Assembly: GCF_900103655.1 (NCBI RefSeq)
Contig: NZ_FMXC01000015.1
Coordinates: forward strand, 1-48,840
Reading direction: 5' to 3'
Length of the DNA: 48,840 nucleotides
DNA from: Lactobacillus kefiranofaciens
GTDB lineage: Bacteria; Bacillota; Bacilli; Lactobacillales; Lactobacillaceae
Shown here: positions 1 through 9,100 of the stretch, one piece after another
How positions within the stretch are numbered: position 1 is the stretch's first letter
Layout: each line of letters begins with the position of its first letter
Position numbers and translations under genes: made by a program
Notes under the pieces: model-generated
Told to the model about the DNA's origin: nothing
Databases searched by the model: none
Seen by the model: the letters and a program-made list of their open reading frames with translations, nothing else

Positions 1-208
1 AAACGCTAACTTTTTGGTTCTTAGTATCCTTAACAGTAACAAAGATCTTGTTGCCTTTCTTGATTGAAGGGTTAGCAGGAGCAACTTCTGAAACACCAAG
101 CTTTGGAGCGTTGAAGCTAGCAGCTTGAGCAACTGAGCTGACACCTAACAAACTCATTGAAGCAACTGCAACTGAAACAACTTTAACTAATTTCTTTGAA
201 TCAAACAT
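1..208 (-). CDS. Secreted or surface protein, N-terminal part only
   Basis: The reading frame opens with ATG at 208 on the minus strand and runs off the window at base 1, so only about 69 residues are visible. It has a classical signal peptide: a lysine-rich start (MFDSKKLVK), a hydrophobic core and a likely cleavage site after VAQA, giving a mature start at ASFNAPKLG. The mature part is rich in Lys, Val and Pro and reads like the start of an S-layer-associated or Ig-like extracellular domain, but too little is present to name a family. A GAGG ribosome binding site sits about 8 bases before the ATG. Confidence 0.75.
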   Translation of the reverse strand, partial: MFDSKKLVKVVSVAVASMSLLGVSSVAQAASFNAPKLGVSEVAPANPSIKKGNKIFVTVKDTKNQKVSV

Positions 209-320
209 AATGAATACCTCGTTTTTTCTATATCGCTTTAATTGATTGGAACTTTTTGTTCCCTCATTCCTTACATCTTTATTGCATAACATATGCTATT
301 AATTGCAAGGGAAAATTGAA
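209..320 (-). promoter_or_regulatory. Leader and promoter region of the secreted protein gene
   Basis: The gap before the secreted protein gene holds a small perfect hairpin, GGAAC-TTTTT-GTTCC at 248-262, which would lie in the mRNA leader. Farther upstream on the minus strand there is a TTGCAA hexamer followed by AT-rich sequence with a GCATATGTTATGC dyad. A leader hairpin is common for highly expressed surface-protein genes of lactobacilli. The exact promoter is not certain. Confidence 0.3.
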
Positions 321-435
321 ACTTTTTTAAAAAGAATTCAAATGGCTCAAAGCTTTGCTATGATAACAAGTATGACGATTTTTAAGCAAAAATTATTTAA
401 AAAATGGAAAACAAAAACTTTGTAATTTAAACCAA

Positions 436-476
436 AAAGGCCCAGCTACTGACTACCCTACAGTAACTAGGCCTTT
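436..476 (-). terminator. Intrinsic terminator after guaC
   Basis: Imperfect inverted repeat: AAAGGCC at 436-442 pairs with GGCCTTT at 470-476, and the stem extends through CTACTG/CAGTAACT. On the minus strand it is followed by a T-rich tract, so it suits the end of guaC transcription. The gap 209-570 holds no other gene that I can see. Confidence 0.6.
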
Positions 477-570
477 ACCATTTTATCGAAAAAACGGGGA
501 TAAAACTATATTATCTTTGATTTCTTAATAAGAAAATAATTGAAATGCAATATATTGGATTAGTTTTGCC

Positions 571-1563
571 TTATCTATCTCCATCGAAGATATTGTCTTT
601 GACGATTACATAGTCGACTAGCTTAATAGAATTCAAATCACGACCGCCAGCATAGGAGATAGAAGATTGCAAATCTTCCTGCATTTCACGCAAAGTGTCC
701 TTGATTGAACCACGGTAAGGGACCAGCATTTGCTTGCCTTCTACATTACGGTAGGCGCCTTTTTGAACCTCAGAAGCAGAGCCCCAATATTGCTTGTAGT
801 CTTTACCATCAATTTTAATAATATGACCAGGAGATTCTTCGTGTCCTGCGAGCATAGAGCCGATCATGACCATGGTGGCGCCAAAGCGAACAGACTTAGC
901 AATGTCACCATTATGGCGAATACCACCATCTGCGATTAATGGTTTGGATGCAGCTTTACTGCACATCCGCAAAGCCGCTAATTGCCAACCACCAGTACCA
1001 AAGCCAGTCTTCAGCTTAGTAATACATGCTCGACCAGGTCCAACACCAACTTTAGTAGCATCGGCACCTGCGTTTTCTAATTCACGAACAGCTTCTGGCG
1101 TAGCGATATTACCAGCAGTTAAAAATGATTCTGGCAATTTTTCCTTAATATATTTGATCATTTTGATGACATAAATTGAATGACCGTGAGCTACATCAAT
1201 GGTGATGTATTCTGGCTTTAAGTTTTGCTTAACCAGTTCATCGATGAAGTCATATTCGCTGTCTTTGATCCCGACTGAGATTGAAGCAAATAGGCCTTTT
1301 TCATGCATCATCTTAATAAAAGGAATGCGTTTCTCCGGTTCAAAACGGTGCATAACATAGTAGTAACCATTTTCTGCCAGCCAAACCGCTAAACCATCAT
1401 CAATTACGCTTTCCATATTAGCGGGAACAACGGGAATTTTAAACGTTCGCTTCCCAAACTTAACGCTAGTGTCGGCGTCACGGCGACTTTTGATAATTCC
1501 CTTATTAGGGACAAGTTGAATGTTGTCGTAGTCGAAGGCTTCCATACTGAAATAATTGCTCAC
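571..1563 (-). CDS. guaC: GMP reductase GuaC
   Basis: Converts GMP to IMP with NADPH, returning guanine nucleotides to the adenine branch, in the cytoplasm. The 330-residue length is right for the family. Visible features are the IMPDH/GMPR barrel, the catalytic loop GPGRACITK with Cys180, and the phosphate-binding stretch [12 protein letters not shown]. There are no CBS domains, which together with the length points to GMP reductase rather than IMP dehydrogenase. The start is GTG at 1563, preceded by AAGGAG. It is divergent from purA, and PurBox-like sites lie in the shared gap, so purine control of both directions is plausible. Confidence 0.9.
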   Translation of the reverse strand: MSNYFSMEAFDYDNIQLVPNKGIIKSRRDADTSVKFGKRTFKIPVVPANMESVIDDGLAVWLAENGYYYVMHRFEPEKRIPFIKMMHEKGLFASISVGIKDSEYDFIDELVKQNLKPEYITIDVAHGHSIYVIKMIKYIKEKLPESFLTAGNIATPEAVRELENAGADATKVGVGPGRACITKLKTGFGTGGWQLAALRMCSKAASKPLIADGGIRHNGDIAKSVRFGATMVMIGSMLAGHEESPGHIIKIDGKDYKQYWGSASEVQKGAYRNVEGKQMLVPYRGSIKDTLREMQEDLQSSISYAGGRDLNSIKLVDYVIVKDNIFDGDR

Positions 1564-1588
1564 TTTAATTAACTCCTTGTTAACATAT

Positions 1589-1683
1589 TATTCGAACCGA
1601 GACCTACTATATGAGATATAAATTGGTTTGTCAATATAGAAATCGAACTATGCAAGAAAATAAAAATGAAATAATTCGGATTT
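1589..1683. promoter_or_regulatory. PurBox-like sites between guaC and purA
   Basis: Three sites resemble the Gram-positive PurR box (AWWWCCGAACWWT). They are 1589-1601 (TATTCGAACCGAG), 1639-1651 (GAAATCGAACTAT) and, on the reverse strand, 1671-1683 (read as AAATCCGAATTAT). The last two face each other about 19 bases apart and lie just upstream of the purA promoter. Each differs from consensus at one or more positions. PurR regulation is an inference from the motif and the gene content. Confidence 0.5.
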
Positions 1684-1687
1684 TGCA

Positions 1688-1716
1688 TTGACTAATAATT
1701 ATTAAATTGCTAGACT
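1688..1716 (+). promoter_or_regulatory. Likely purA promoter
   Basis: TTGACT at 1688-1693, a 17-base spacer and TAGACT at 1711-1716 form a reasonable sigma-A promoter. It lies about 46 bases before the purA ATG and next to the PurBox-like sites. Confidence 0.55.
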
Positions 1717-1749
1717 AGCATACGTAATATTTATAGAGATTTTTTATGA

Positions 1750-3051
<1,302 letters not shown>

Positions 3052-3054
3052 TTT

Positions 3055-4353
3055 ATGCTTGAACGTTATACTCGCCCAGAAATGGGTAAAATTTGGACTG
3101 ATGAAAACAAGTATGCTGCTTGGTTAGAAGTAGAAATTGCGGCAACTAAAGCCTGGGCTGAACAAGGCGAAGTTCCAGAAGCTGACGCAGAAAAGATTGC
3201 TAAGAATGCTTCTTTTACTGCTGAACGAGTTGCGGAATTAGAACAAATAACCCACCATGATGTCGTTGCTTTTACCAGAACGGTATCTGAAAGCCTTGGG
3301 CCTGAAAAGAAGTGGGTGCACTTTGGTTTAACTTCAACTGACGTGGTTGATACAGCACAAGGACTTTTACTTAAGCAAGCTGATAAAATCATCAGACAAG
3401 ATCTGCATGAATTGAAAAAGACGATTGCAGAGAAGGCTAAGAAGTACAAGTACACGGTAGAAATGGGTCGTACGCACGGTGTGCAAGCTGAACCAACTAC
3501 CTTTGGTTTGAAATTAGCTCGTTGGTATGCCGAAATTAACCGCGACATCGACCGTTTTGAACATGCTGCTAAGGGTGTAGAATCGGGTAAAATCTCTGGT
3601 GCCGTTGGTACCTTTGCCAATGTGCCACCTGAAATTGAAACTAGCGTGATGAAGCAGCTTGGCTTGACGCAACAACCAATTACCAGTCAGGTTTTGCCAC
3701 GTGACTTGCACGCTGAATATATTGCTATGCTGGCTTTAATTGCTACTAGCATTGAAAATTGGACTACTGAAATTCGTGGTCTGCAACGTAGCGAGATTCA
3801 TGAAGTTGAAGAGCATTTCCGTGCTGGTCAAAAGGGTTCATCTGCAATGCCGCATAAGCGTAATCCGATTGGCTCTGAAAACCTTTGCGGGATGGCACGC
3901 GTGATGCGTGGTCATATCGTTACGGCATATGAAGACGTTGCGTTATGGCATGAACGCGACATTTCACACTCTAGTGCTGAACGAGTAATTTTGCCGGATA
4001 CTACGATTGGCGTGGACTATATGTTGCACCGTTTCAATCGAATTTTAACGAACTTGGACGTCTTCCCTGAAACGATGCTCAAGAACATGAATCGTACTTA
4101 TGGTTTGATCTACTCACAACGTGTGCTGCTTAAGCTGATTGATGAAGCAGGCTTATCACGAGAAAAGGCTTATGACATGGTACAGAAGTTAACGGCTAAG
4201 TCATGGAACGAGCAAAAGCAATTTAAACCTCTAGTTGAAAACAGTGAAATCATGAACTATCTATCTAAGGAAGATATTGATGATGCGTTTGATTATCATT
4301 ATCACTTGCGTCATGTAGATGATATCTTTAAGAAGTTAGGTTTAGATGATTAG
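3055..4353 (+). CDS. purB: Adenylosuccinate lyase PurB
   Basis: Cleaves adenylosuccinate to AMP and fumarate; the same family also cleaves SAICAR. The 432-residue protein shows the fumarase/aspartase superfamily signature GSSAMPHKRNPI near residue 260, plus MGRTHGVQAEPT near residue 140. Its ATG lies just after the purA stop and has no strong ribosome binding site of its own, so translational coupling to purA is likely. A clear intrinsic terminator follows. Confidence 0.95.
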   Translation: MLERYTRPEMGKIWTDENKYAAWLEVEIAATKAWAEQGEVPEADAEKIAKNASFTAERVAELEQITHHDVVAFTRTVSESLGPEKKWVHFGLTSTDVVDTAQGLLLKQADKIIRQDLHELKKTIAEKAKKYKYTVEMGRTHGVQAEPTTFGLKLARWYAEINRDIDRFEHAAKGVESGKISGAVGTFANVPPEIETSVMKQLGLTQQPITSQVLPRDLHAEYIAMLALIATSIENWTTEIRGLQRSEIHEVEEHFRAGQKGSSAMPHKRNPIGSENLCGMARVMRGHIVTAYEDVALWHERDISHSSAERVILPDTTIGVDYMLHRFNRILTNLDVFPETMLKNMNRTYGLIYSQRVLLKLIDEAGLSREKAYDMVQKLTAKSWNEQKQFKPLVENSEIMNYLSKEDIDDAFDYHYHLRHVDDIFKKLGLDD

Positions 4354-4360
4354 AATAAAG

Positions 4361-4390
4361 AAGCGTTTGGAAATATCCAAGCGCTTTTTT
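4361..4390 (+). terminator. purA-purB operon terminator
   Basis: Stem of AAGCGTTTGGA against TCCAAGCGCTT with a short loop, ending in TTTTTT. It is nearly identical to the hairpin at 5078-5107. Confidence 0.8.
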
Positions 4391-4394
4391 GGTA
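4361..4394 (+). repeat. Direct repeat copy 1 flanking hicAB
   Basis: 34-base direct repeat that includes the purB terminator hairpin. The second copy is at 5078-5111 and matches at 33 of 34 positions (G at 4370 against T at 5087). The two copies bracket the HicAB module. Confidence 0.8.
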
Positions 4395-4422
4395 GATTGA
4401 TTTTCAGAAATAGGGTATAATT

Positions 4423-4460
4423 TTTAGTTGCAAATTTAGTTACAATTTAAACACTATAAT
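4423..4460 (+). promoter_or_regulatory. hicA promoter with 12-bp tandem repeats
   Basis: Two imperfect direct repeats, TTTAGTTGCAAAT at 4423-4435 and TTTAGTTACAATT at 4435-4447, lie with a 12-base period just upstream of a TATAAT box at 4455-4460. HicB-type antitoxins with a ribbon-helix-helix domain usually repress their own promoter, so the repeats are candidate operator half-sites. A second TATAAT is at 4416-4421. Confidence 0.4.
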
Positions 4461-4481
4461 ATATACTTAAGTGAGGATAAC

Positions 4482-4742
4482 GTGAGTAAACTAGAAAAAT
4501 TATTATTAAAGTTATACAGTCATCCAAAAACATTTGATTTTAAAGATGCCAAGACTCTACTGCAAGAACTAAATTATCAACTTGATAATAAAGGAAAAAC
4601 TAGCGGATCTAGGATTGTCTTCAAGAAAGGTAGTGATCGTATCATTCTTCATAAACCACATCCTAGAAAAGAATTGTTACCTTATCAAATTAAGCAGATC
4701 CAAGATAAAATTAAAGGGATGAACGAAAATGAAAAAGACTAA
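4482..4742 (+). CDS. hicA: HicA-family mRNA interferase toxin
   Basis: An 86-residue protein that fits the HicA toxin fold, a small double-stranded-RNA-binding-like domain that degrades mRNA. The conserved region is RIILHKPHPRKEL, with His57 the likely catalytic histidine, preceded by a GSRIVFKKG strand. The start is GTG at 4482 behind a GTGAGG ribosome binding site. It overlaps hicB by 14 bases, which is typical of a coupled toxin-antitoxin pair. The assignment rests on size, motif and partner gene. Confidence 0.75.
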   Translation: MSKLEKLLLKLYSHPKTFDFKDAKTLLQELNYQLDNKGKTSGSRIVFKKGSDRIILHKPHPRKELLPYQIKQIQDKIKGMNENEKD

Positions 4743-5070
4743 TCAATATATGAAATATAAGGGCTATGAAGGCTCTATTGAGTATACTTTAGAAGATAAG
4801 ATTCTATTTGGTAAAGTTCAAGGAATTAAAAGTCTTATTTCTTACGAAGGTAATACAATAGATGAGTTAGAAAAAGACTTTCAAGGTGCGGTTGATGATT
4901 ACCTAGAAAGCTGTAAAGAAGATGGCATCGCACCAGAAAAACCTTTCAAGGGCAATTTCAATGTACGTATTGATCCCGCATTGCATGAAAAATTGGCTAA
5001 TTATGCTGCAGCTAAGCATCAGTCTTTGAATGCAAGTGTAGAAGAAGCTATCAAGAAATTGCTAGCTTAA
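4729..5070 (+). CDS. hicB: HicB-family antitoxin
   Basis: 113 residues. The N-terminal half (YEGSIEYTLEDKILFGKVQGI) is the HicB partially degraded RNase-H-like domain that binds HicA. The C-terminal half (NFNVRIDPALHEKL, then LNASVEEAIKKLL) is a ribbon-helix-helix DNA-binding domain. It would neutralise HicA and repress the operon. It overlaps the end of hicA and is followed directly by the second copy of the purB terminator. Confidence 0.8.
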   Translation: MKKTNQYMKYKGYEGSIEYTLEDKILFGKVQGIKSLISYEGNTIDELEKDFQGAVDDYLESCKEDGIAPEKPFKGNFNVRIDPALHEKLANYAAAKHQSLNASVEEAIKKLLA

Positions 5071-5077
5071 TATTGAA

Positions 5078-5107
5078 AAGCGTTTGTAAATATCCAAGCG
5101 CTTTTTT
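5078..5107 (+). terminator. hicAB terminator, copy of the purB terminator
   Basis: Stem AAGCGTTTG / CAAGCGCTT ending in TTTTTT, one base different from the purB hairpin at 4361-4390. Confidence 0.75.
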
Positions 5108-5111
5108 GGTA
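5078..5111 (+). repeat. Direct repeat copy 2 flanking hicAB
   Basis: Second copy of the 34-base repeat at 4361-4394. The downstream sequences differ after it, so the identity is limited to the terminator and four following bases. Confidence 0.8.
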
Positions 5112-5142
5112 CAATGAGAACATAATACGAGAGGAAGAAATT

Positions 5143-5502
5143 ATGAAAAAATTCACTTCATTTATCGTCAGACTAATTATTTTGCTTGCAGGTATTGCCT
5201 TAGCAGGTTTCATGGTTTGGCAATTATTCAGTGATGCTACACTACTTGATGTTGATGTGCAAACCAAAGGTCCAGCCATTATTGTCATCTTTAGCTTGAT
5301 TGCCTTAATTGCGTTAGGCGCTGGTGTTAGTTTTTACACTGATAAAAATATGGGTTCAACTATCTTTTTAGGTGCTCTATTGACAGTAATTGCCTTAATT
5401 TTATGGGTAAAAAATCAAGACTTGGCTGATATTTACCGCTGGTACTTCATTTACGGCTTACTTGTAGCCTTACTCAGCCCATTCTTTAGAAAAGAAATTT
5501 AA
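5143..5502 (+). CDS. Small integral membrane protein, unknown function
   Basis: 119 residues with four predicted membrane spans, roughly residues 8-28, 44-64, 72-88 and 98-115, and a basic C-terminal end (FFRKEI). The ATG is preceded by GAGAGGAAG. I do not recognise a family. It stands alone, between the hicAB terminator and the next gene, and no clear terminator follows. Confidence 0.65.
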   Translation: MKKFTSFIVRLIILLAGIALAGFMVWQLFSDATLLDVDVQTKGPAIIVIFSLIALIALGAGVSFYTDKNMGSTIFLGALLTVIALILWVKNQDLADIYRWYFIYGLLVALLSPFFRKEI

Positions 5503-5594
5503 AAAATTCAATTTTCAAAAAAATTTTGCGCTTTTTTTGCGTAATAAATAATAGAGGGATAAAAGCTCTAATTTTTTGAAATGAGGATTTTTAG

Positions 5595-6074
5595 ATGTTA
5601 GAAGATGAATTTTCAGCAGTAATGGCAGATCATATGGCTGTAGCCATTATGAAGAAGCATAATGAGCATTTGCTGTCAACGGTGCAAAGAGTTCTGCCTA
5701 ACCTTGATATTCAGGAAGCCAATGCACTTGATGATCCAAACAGAAATGTGATAGAAGAAAAAGCAATCGTGCATGTGGTTGCGCGAGATAAAGCGCGCAA
5801 CAAATATGGCTTGATTATTCAAGTGGGATCTCAAGAACCAGGAGAGAACATCTTGGAGGTGGCCAATGGCTATCAGGAAGAAATCATTTTTGGTGGATTA
5901 GGTTGCCCGGAAGAGGAATTTAAGGCAACGTATGTAGCTTTTCTTTGTCATACAGATCCTTTGGATAAGGGAAAAGCGCGCTATGAATATTATGGTGGCA
6001 AGTATAACAAAAAGACGAAGCAGACTTCTGCAGCACCAAATGTGATTTTCCTTAATTTAGATGTTGAAAATTAG
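5595..6074 (+). CDS. Possible remnant of a PD-(D/E)XK (Rpn-type) nuclease
   Basis: A 159-residue soluble protein with no clear assignment. The stretch AIVHVVARDKARNKYGLIIQVG lines up with the core strand pair of Rpn/transposase_31 nucleases, which normally reads like 'D-V-x-A-x-D-x-x-G-x-x-Y-x-I-E-M-Q'. Here the (D/E)xQ position is Ile-Ile-Gln, so the active site looks lost. The protein is also much shorter than the roughly 280-300 residue family. A degenerate or domesticated nuclease fragment is my best guess; an unrelated lactobacillar hypothetical is equally possible. Start ATG at 5595 behind ATGAGGA. Confidence 0.45.
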   Translation: MLEDEFSAVMADHMAVAIMKKHNEHLLSTVQRVLPNLDIQEANALDDPNRNVIEEKAIVHVVARDKARNKYGLIIQVGSQEPGENILEVANGYQEEIIFGGLGCPEEEFKATYVAFLCHTDPLDKGKARYEYYGGKYNKKTKQTSAAPNVIFLNLDVEN

Positions 6075-6081
6075 GTACAAT

Positions 6082-6112
6082 AAAAAGAATCGGATTTTGT
6101 CCGATTCTTTTT
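6082..6112. terminator. Bidirectional terminator
   Basis: Perfect 13-bp stem AAAAAGAATCGGA / TCCGATTCTTTTT with a 5-base loop, T-rich on both strands. It serves the gene ending at 6074 and the convergent gene ending at 6148. Confidence 0.85.
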
Positions 6113-6147
6113 ACTTAGTCTATTCTTCAAAAAATTATAGCCAGACT

Positions 6148-7179
6148 CTAAAAGTGAAAAGCCGCTGCAATGATCGTCATCAAGGCAAAGAAGCCGATGA
6201 CAGTCATTTGCATTCTCTTGGTAATTACGAGGTAGGCAATGAATTCACGCACAAATGCGTTTAAGGTGAAGTACCATTTAGTTTTAGCACCGTAGCCAAT
6301 GCATTTTAAGCCTTGATGCTTAGCTAAAACTAATGCGCGATAAACGTGATATGAACTTGTAACCAGGCAGAATTTGCTATTAGGAGCCATTAATTTATGT
6401 GAAAATTGTAGATTTTCTTTAGTTGTTCTAGATTTATTTTCGATAATGATGTCGGCTTTAGGGATGCCTAATTTTTCCGCATAAGCAGCCATTGCCTCGG
6501 CTTCGGGGATATCCTCACCGGGACCACGGCCACCCGACATGATTAATTTAGAACCGGGATTCTCTTGGTATATTTCTATTCCCCGGGAAATACGAGCAGC
6601 GAGTAATGGAGTAACCTTTTTCCCCATAATGCCAGCGCCTAGAACAACAATGTAATCCAAATGAGGTACGCGCCAGTTAATCAAATTGATCCAGGAGGTT
6701 AAAGTGTACATCATCATGATAACGACTAAATAGATGATAACTAACCATAAGAAGACGTAGGGATAAGTTAGCCACGGGTTCTTAGTGGCGTGACCAATTA
6801 TAGGATAGATGAATAAGAAGAAAATAATGGCTAGTCCCATACATAATGATAGGTAATTAGTTAAGCGGTTGCCTTCCTTAAGAATGATTTTAATCCCATC
6901 ATATAAAAACATCACAATTAAAGTGATAATAAAAGTGACTGTTCCGACTGCAATCAGCGCGAAAACTATTACAAATAATGGCAGAACCCAGTCTTTATAA
7001 TGAGGATCAAGATCAGCAACGTTAACCAGAACGACTGCGTCAAAGAAGGCGAATGAAAATAGGGTAATAACTAGACTGACTCCAGCTCGCAAAGATCGCC
7101 GTTCGTGCGTTAAGATCCAAATGAAAATTCCAAGGCAAACTAGAAAAAATAAAAATGAAAAGATAATTGGGTATGGCAT
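6148..7179 (-). CDS. YdcF/SanA-family (DUF218) membrane protein
   Basis: 343 residues. The N-terminal half has about five membrane spans. The C-terminal half is the DUF218 (YdcF/ElyC) domain: YIVVLGAGIMGKKVTPLLAAR near residue 175, SGGRGPGEDIPEAEAMAAYA, the ENKSRTTKENLQFS motif and TSSYHVYRALV. Family members are implicated in envelope integrity or exopolysaccharide traits, but the reaction is unknown. ATG at 7179 follows TAGGAG. It is divergent from the small membrane protein at 7243. Confidence 0.8.
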   Translation of the reverse strand: MPYPIIFSFLFFLVCLGIFIWILTHERRSLRAGVSLVITLFSFAFFDAVVLVNVADLDPHYKDWVLPLFVIVFALIAVGTVTFIITLIVMFLYDGIKIILKEGNRLTNYLSLCMGLAIIFFLFIYPIIGHATKNPWLTYPYVFLWLVIIYLVVIMMMYTLTSWINLINWRVPHLDYIVVLGAGIMGKKVTPLLAARISRGIEIYQENPGSKLIMSGGRGPGEDIPEAEAMAAYAEKLGIPKADIIIENKSRTTKENLQFSHKLMAPNSKFCLVTSSYHVYRALVLAKHQGLKCIGYGAKTKWYFTLNAFVREFIAYLVITKRMQMTVIGFFALMTIIAAAFHF

Positions 7180-7242
7180 AATTTGCTCCTAAGTAGTATA
7201 TTCTTAAACTAATTATACAGGCTAAGAAAGTTGAGGCAAAAT

Positions 7243-7638
7243 ATGAATCCACGAAAAAGCAAACAGGCACGTATCTTTTGGTTCTTAGTTGATTATTTTG
7301 TGTATGTGATGATTACAATTTCAGTAGTTGGAACCTTAATAGCCAGCATTGCTGGTATGGGTAATGCTGCATCGAAAATTACAATCATTGCAGGCAATAT
7401 TACTTTCATTATGTATGTTGTAATGTTTTTTCTGCTTGGCTTTGAGAGTAAGATCCACAAATATGTAGTTATTACTGTTGCAGTTGTTTCTGCCTTAGTT
7501 GGTATAACTGGCTATATAAGTTTAGTTCCAGGCTTTAGTGCAGAAATAGTTTGGCAGCTTATTCAAGTTATTGCTGGGCTGATCATCGCTTCCGCCTTGT
7601 TTGCACTTGCTAAATTTTTGTTTTATCCCAAAGAATAA
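7243..7638 (+). CDS. Small membrane protein, unknown function
   Basis: 131 residues from ATG at 7243; an in-frame TTG at 7231 lies inside the ribosome binding site TTGAGG, so the ATG is preferred. The start is basic (NPRKSKQAR), followed by four hydrophobic spans. No family is recognised. It may be the first of a run of similar membrane proteins (7.2-9.0 kb). Confidence 0.6.
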   Translation: MNPRKSKQARIFWFLVDYFVYVMITISVVGTLIASIAGMGNAASKITIIAGNITFIMYVVMFFLLGFESKIHKYVVITVAVVSALVGITGYISLVPGFSAEIVWQLIQVIAGLIIASALFALAKFLFYPKE

Positions 7639-7725
7639 TACTGGTTTATTTTTCATTTGAATCTCTCAAAAGGATATTGTATAATCACTTAAGAAATAAT
7701 TAAAAATGAGAAGCAGGTGAGAATA

Positions 7726-8354
7726 ATGGATGGACATATGAATAAAAAAGAGTTAACGCATTGGATGCATATGAGAAAATACAGAAAGTATATTCTATAT
7801 GCAGAATTAGTTTATGTGTTTATTTTATTAATTACCTTACTGTATAACTTTTCTTTGTTTATGCATTTAATTGTGTTCCAGGGTATTGCTATTTTTGCTT
7901 ATCTAGTAATTGGTTGGATCTTTGATAGGGGTGATCCAATCTTTAGATATCGTAAACGGGATACCTTCTGGGAAAGCGTCACTAGTATTAGGATAACGAA
8001 AATGTTTGTTTTACGCTTCTTTGAAATGATTCTTTTCATTGCAAGTGTCGGAATTGCAGGCGCTTTTACACGTGAGTTGTTTGCCGATCTATTTCGCAAG
8101 ACTTTGAAGGGATCAATGGCAAGTTTAATTGAAAACGTCTGGCTATATGGAGATTTTATTTGTGCACTTTTAATGCTGGCCTTAGCTATTAGTATTTTGC
8201 AAGGTAGTAAAAAGGCCATTCGTATTCTTAGCTGGTTAGCTTTTGTACCTATTTAGTACTGGCTGTATTTCAGCAAAAAATGCTAGTGGCAATTGTTATA
8301 GCTGGCCTGACTGCGATTGCTGGGATCTGGCTATCTTACAGAGCAAAGGTGTAA
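7726..8354 (+). pseudogene. Membrane protein, frameshifted near its C-terminus
   Basis: Reading from ATG at 7726 (AGGTGAGA upstream) gives a membrane protein that stops at 8256 after LSWLAFVPI. Adding one T to the TTT run at 8252-8254 would turn the stop TAG into TTA-GTA and continue in frame to TAA at 8354. The restored end, LVLAVFQQKMLVAIVIAG then LTAIAGIWLSYRAKV, contains a final membrane span and gives 209 residues. The next gene product (214 residues) is a paralogue of the same length and layout, sharing the patterns YAEL-Y and GW-hydrophobic-DR and a YGD motif. So the 177-residue form is a truncation. Function unknown. Confidence 0.7.
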
Positions 8355-8365
8355 GGGATGAGAAA

Positions 8366-9010
8366 ATGATCGATCCGAATAGTAAAACTTTTCAAAAAGT
8401 CTTCAAAAATAAGCGGCGTACCAGATTTATTATTTATGCCGAATTGCTTTATGCACTGATATTGTTTTTGGCAGTCATTTATGATATTGCTATTTTCTTT
8501 CGTTTGGTAGTCATTCAGTTCGTTGTGTTGTTTGTCTTCTTTGCACTGGGCTGGTTAATTGATCGGCATGATCGCAGAACTGGCAAGGCAATTACTAATC
8601 AAAAAGATCATGCTTTCTTTTTGAAAACCTTTATGGAAGAAACCCCAATTCAAAAACAAAAGTCAATTTTTCGTACCGTTAGCTTCATTGCAATAGTATT
8701 ATCATTTTTAATTGCTGCTTTTTCCTGTGAACAGGTCTTTGCCTTAATTGCACTGAAGCCGGCTAGTGGAGCTGCTGGCATTATCCAAGATGTGGTTTCT
8801 TATGGGGATGTTTTTTATTTATTGACAATGTCCGGCATCATGTTCGGCTTGCTTTTTGGTAAAAAGCGCTTAGAACGTGATTCCAGTTTAGCTTCATTAT
8901 TTTTATCCTTATTATTAATTGCATTTTTGCCAACCTATTGGTGGATTTATCTTTGTGGTATTTTGGTTAGCGTGGCTGGCTATGTCCTTTATCGTTTGAA
9001 TCAGCTGTAA
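8366..9010 (+). CDS. Membrane protein, paralogue of the preceding gene
   Basis: 214 residues from ATG at 8366, which has AAGGGATG upstream. A longer frame opens at 8243 but its extra 41 residues overlap the preceding gene's tail and look non-coding. The N-terminus is basic, then come paired spans at about 20-60, two spans in the middle and two at the C-terminus. The segment FIIYAELLYALILF and the motif GWLIDRHDR match YILYAELVYVFILL and GWIFDRGD of the upstream gene, which shows an old tandem duplication. Function unknown. Confidence 0.65.
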   Translation: MIDPNSKTFQKVFKNKRRTRFIIYAELLYALILFLAVIYDIAIFFRLVVIQFVVLFVFFALGWLIDRHDRRTGKAITNQKDHAFFLKTFMEETPIQKQKSIFRTVSFIAIVLSFLIAAFSCEQVFALIALKPASGAAGIIQDVVSYGDVFYLLTMSGIMFGLLFGKKRLERDSSLASLFLSLLLIAFLPTYWWIYLCGILVSVAGYVLYRLNQL

Positions 9011-9032
9011 AAACATTACATAAACTTCCAAG

Positions 9033-9059
9033 CAGACTAGGTAAAATTAGTCTGTTTTT
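9033..9059 (+). terminator. Intrinsic terminator
   Basis: CAGACTA at 9033-9039 pairs with TAGTCTG at 9048-9054, followed by TTTTT. It closes the two-gene membrane-protein cluster. Confidence 0.75.
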
Positions 9060-9100
9060 GTTATGATAAAGAAGCTAGTTTAAAGATGAAGGATTGAAGA

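Noticed and set aside
730-1174. Plus-strand open frames over guaC
   Set aside because: They lie fully inside guaC on the other strand, have no ribosome binding site and no protein-like pattern.
3066-3711. Minus-strand open frames over purB (184 and 65 residues)
   Set aside because: Shadow frames of purB, which has clear family motifs and codon use.
8243-8365. 41-residue upstream extension of the membrane protein at 8366
   Set aside because: It overlaps the tail of the preceding gene in another frame, has Cys-rich non-protein-like sequence, and the ATG at 8366 has the ribosome binding site.
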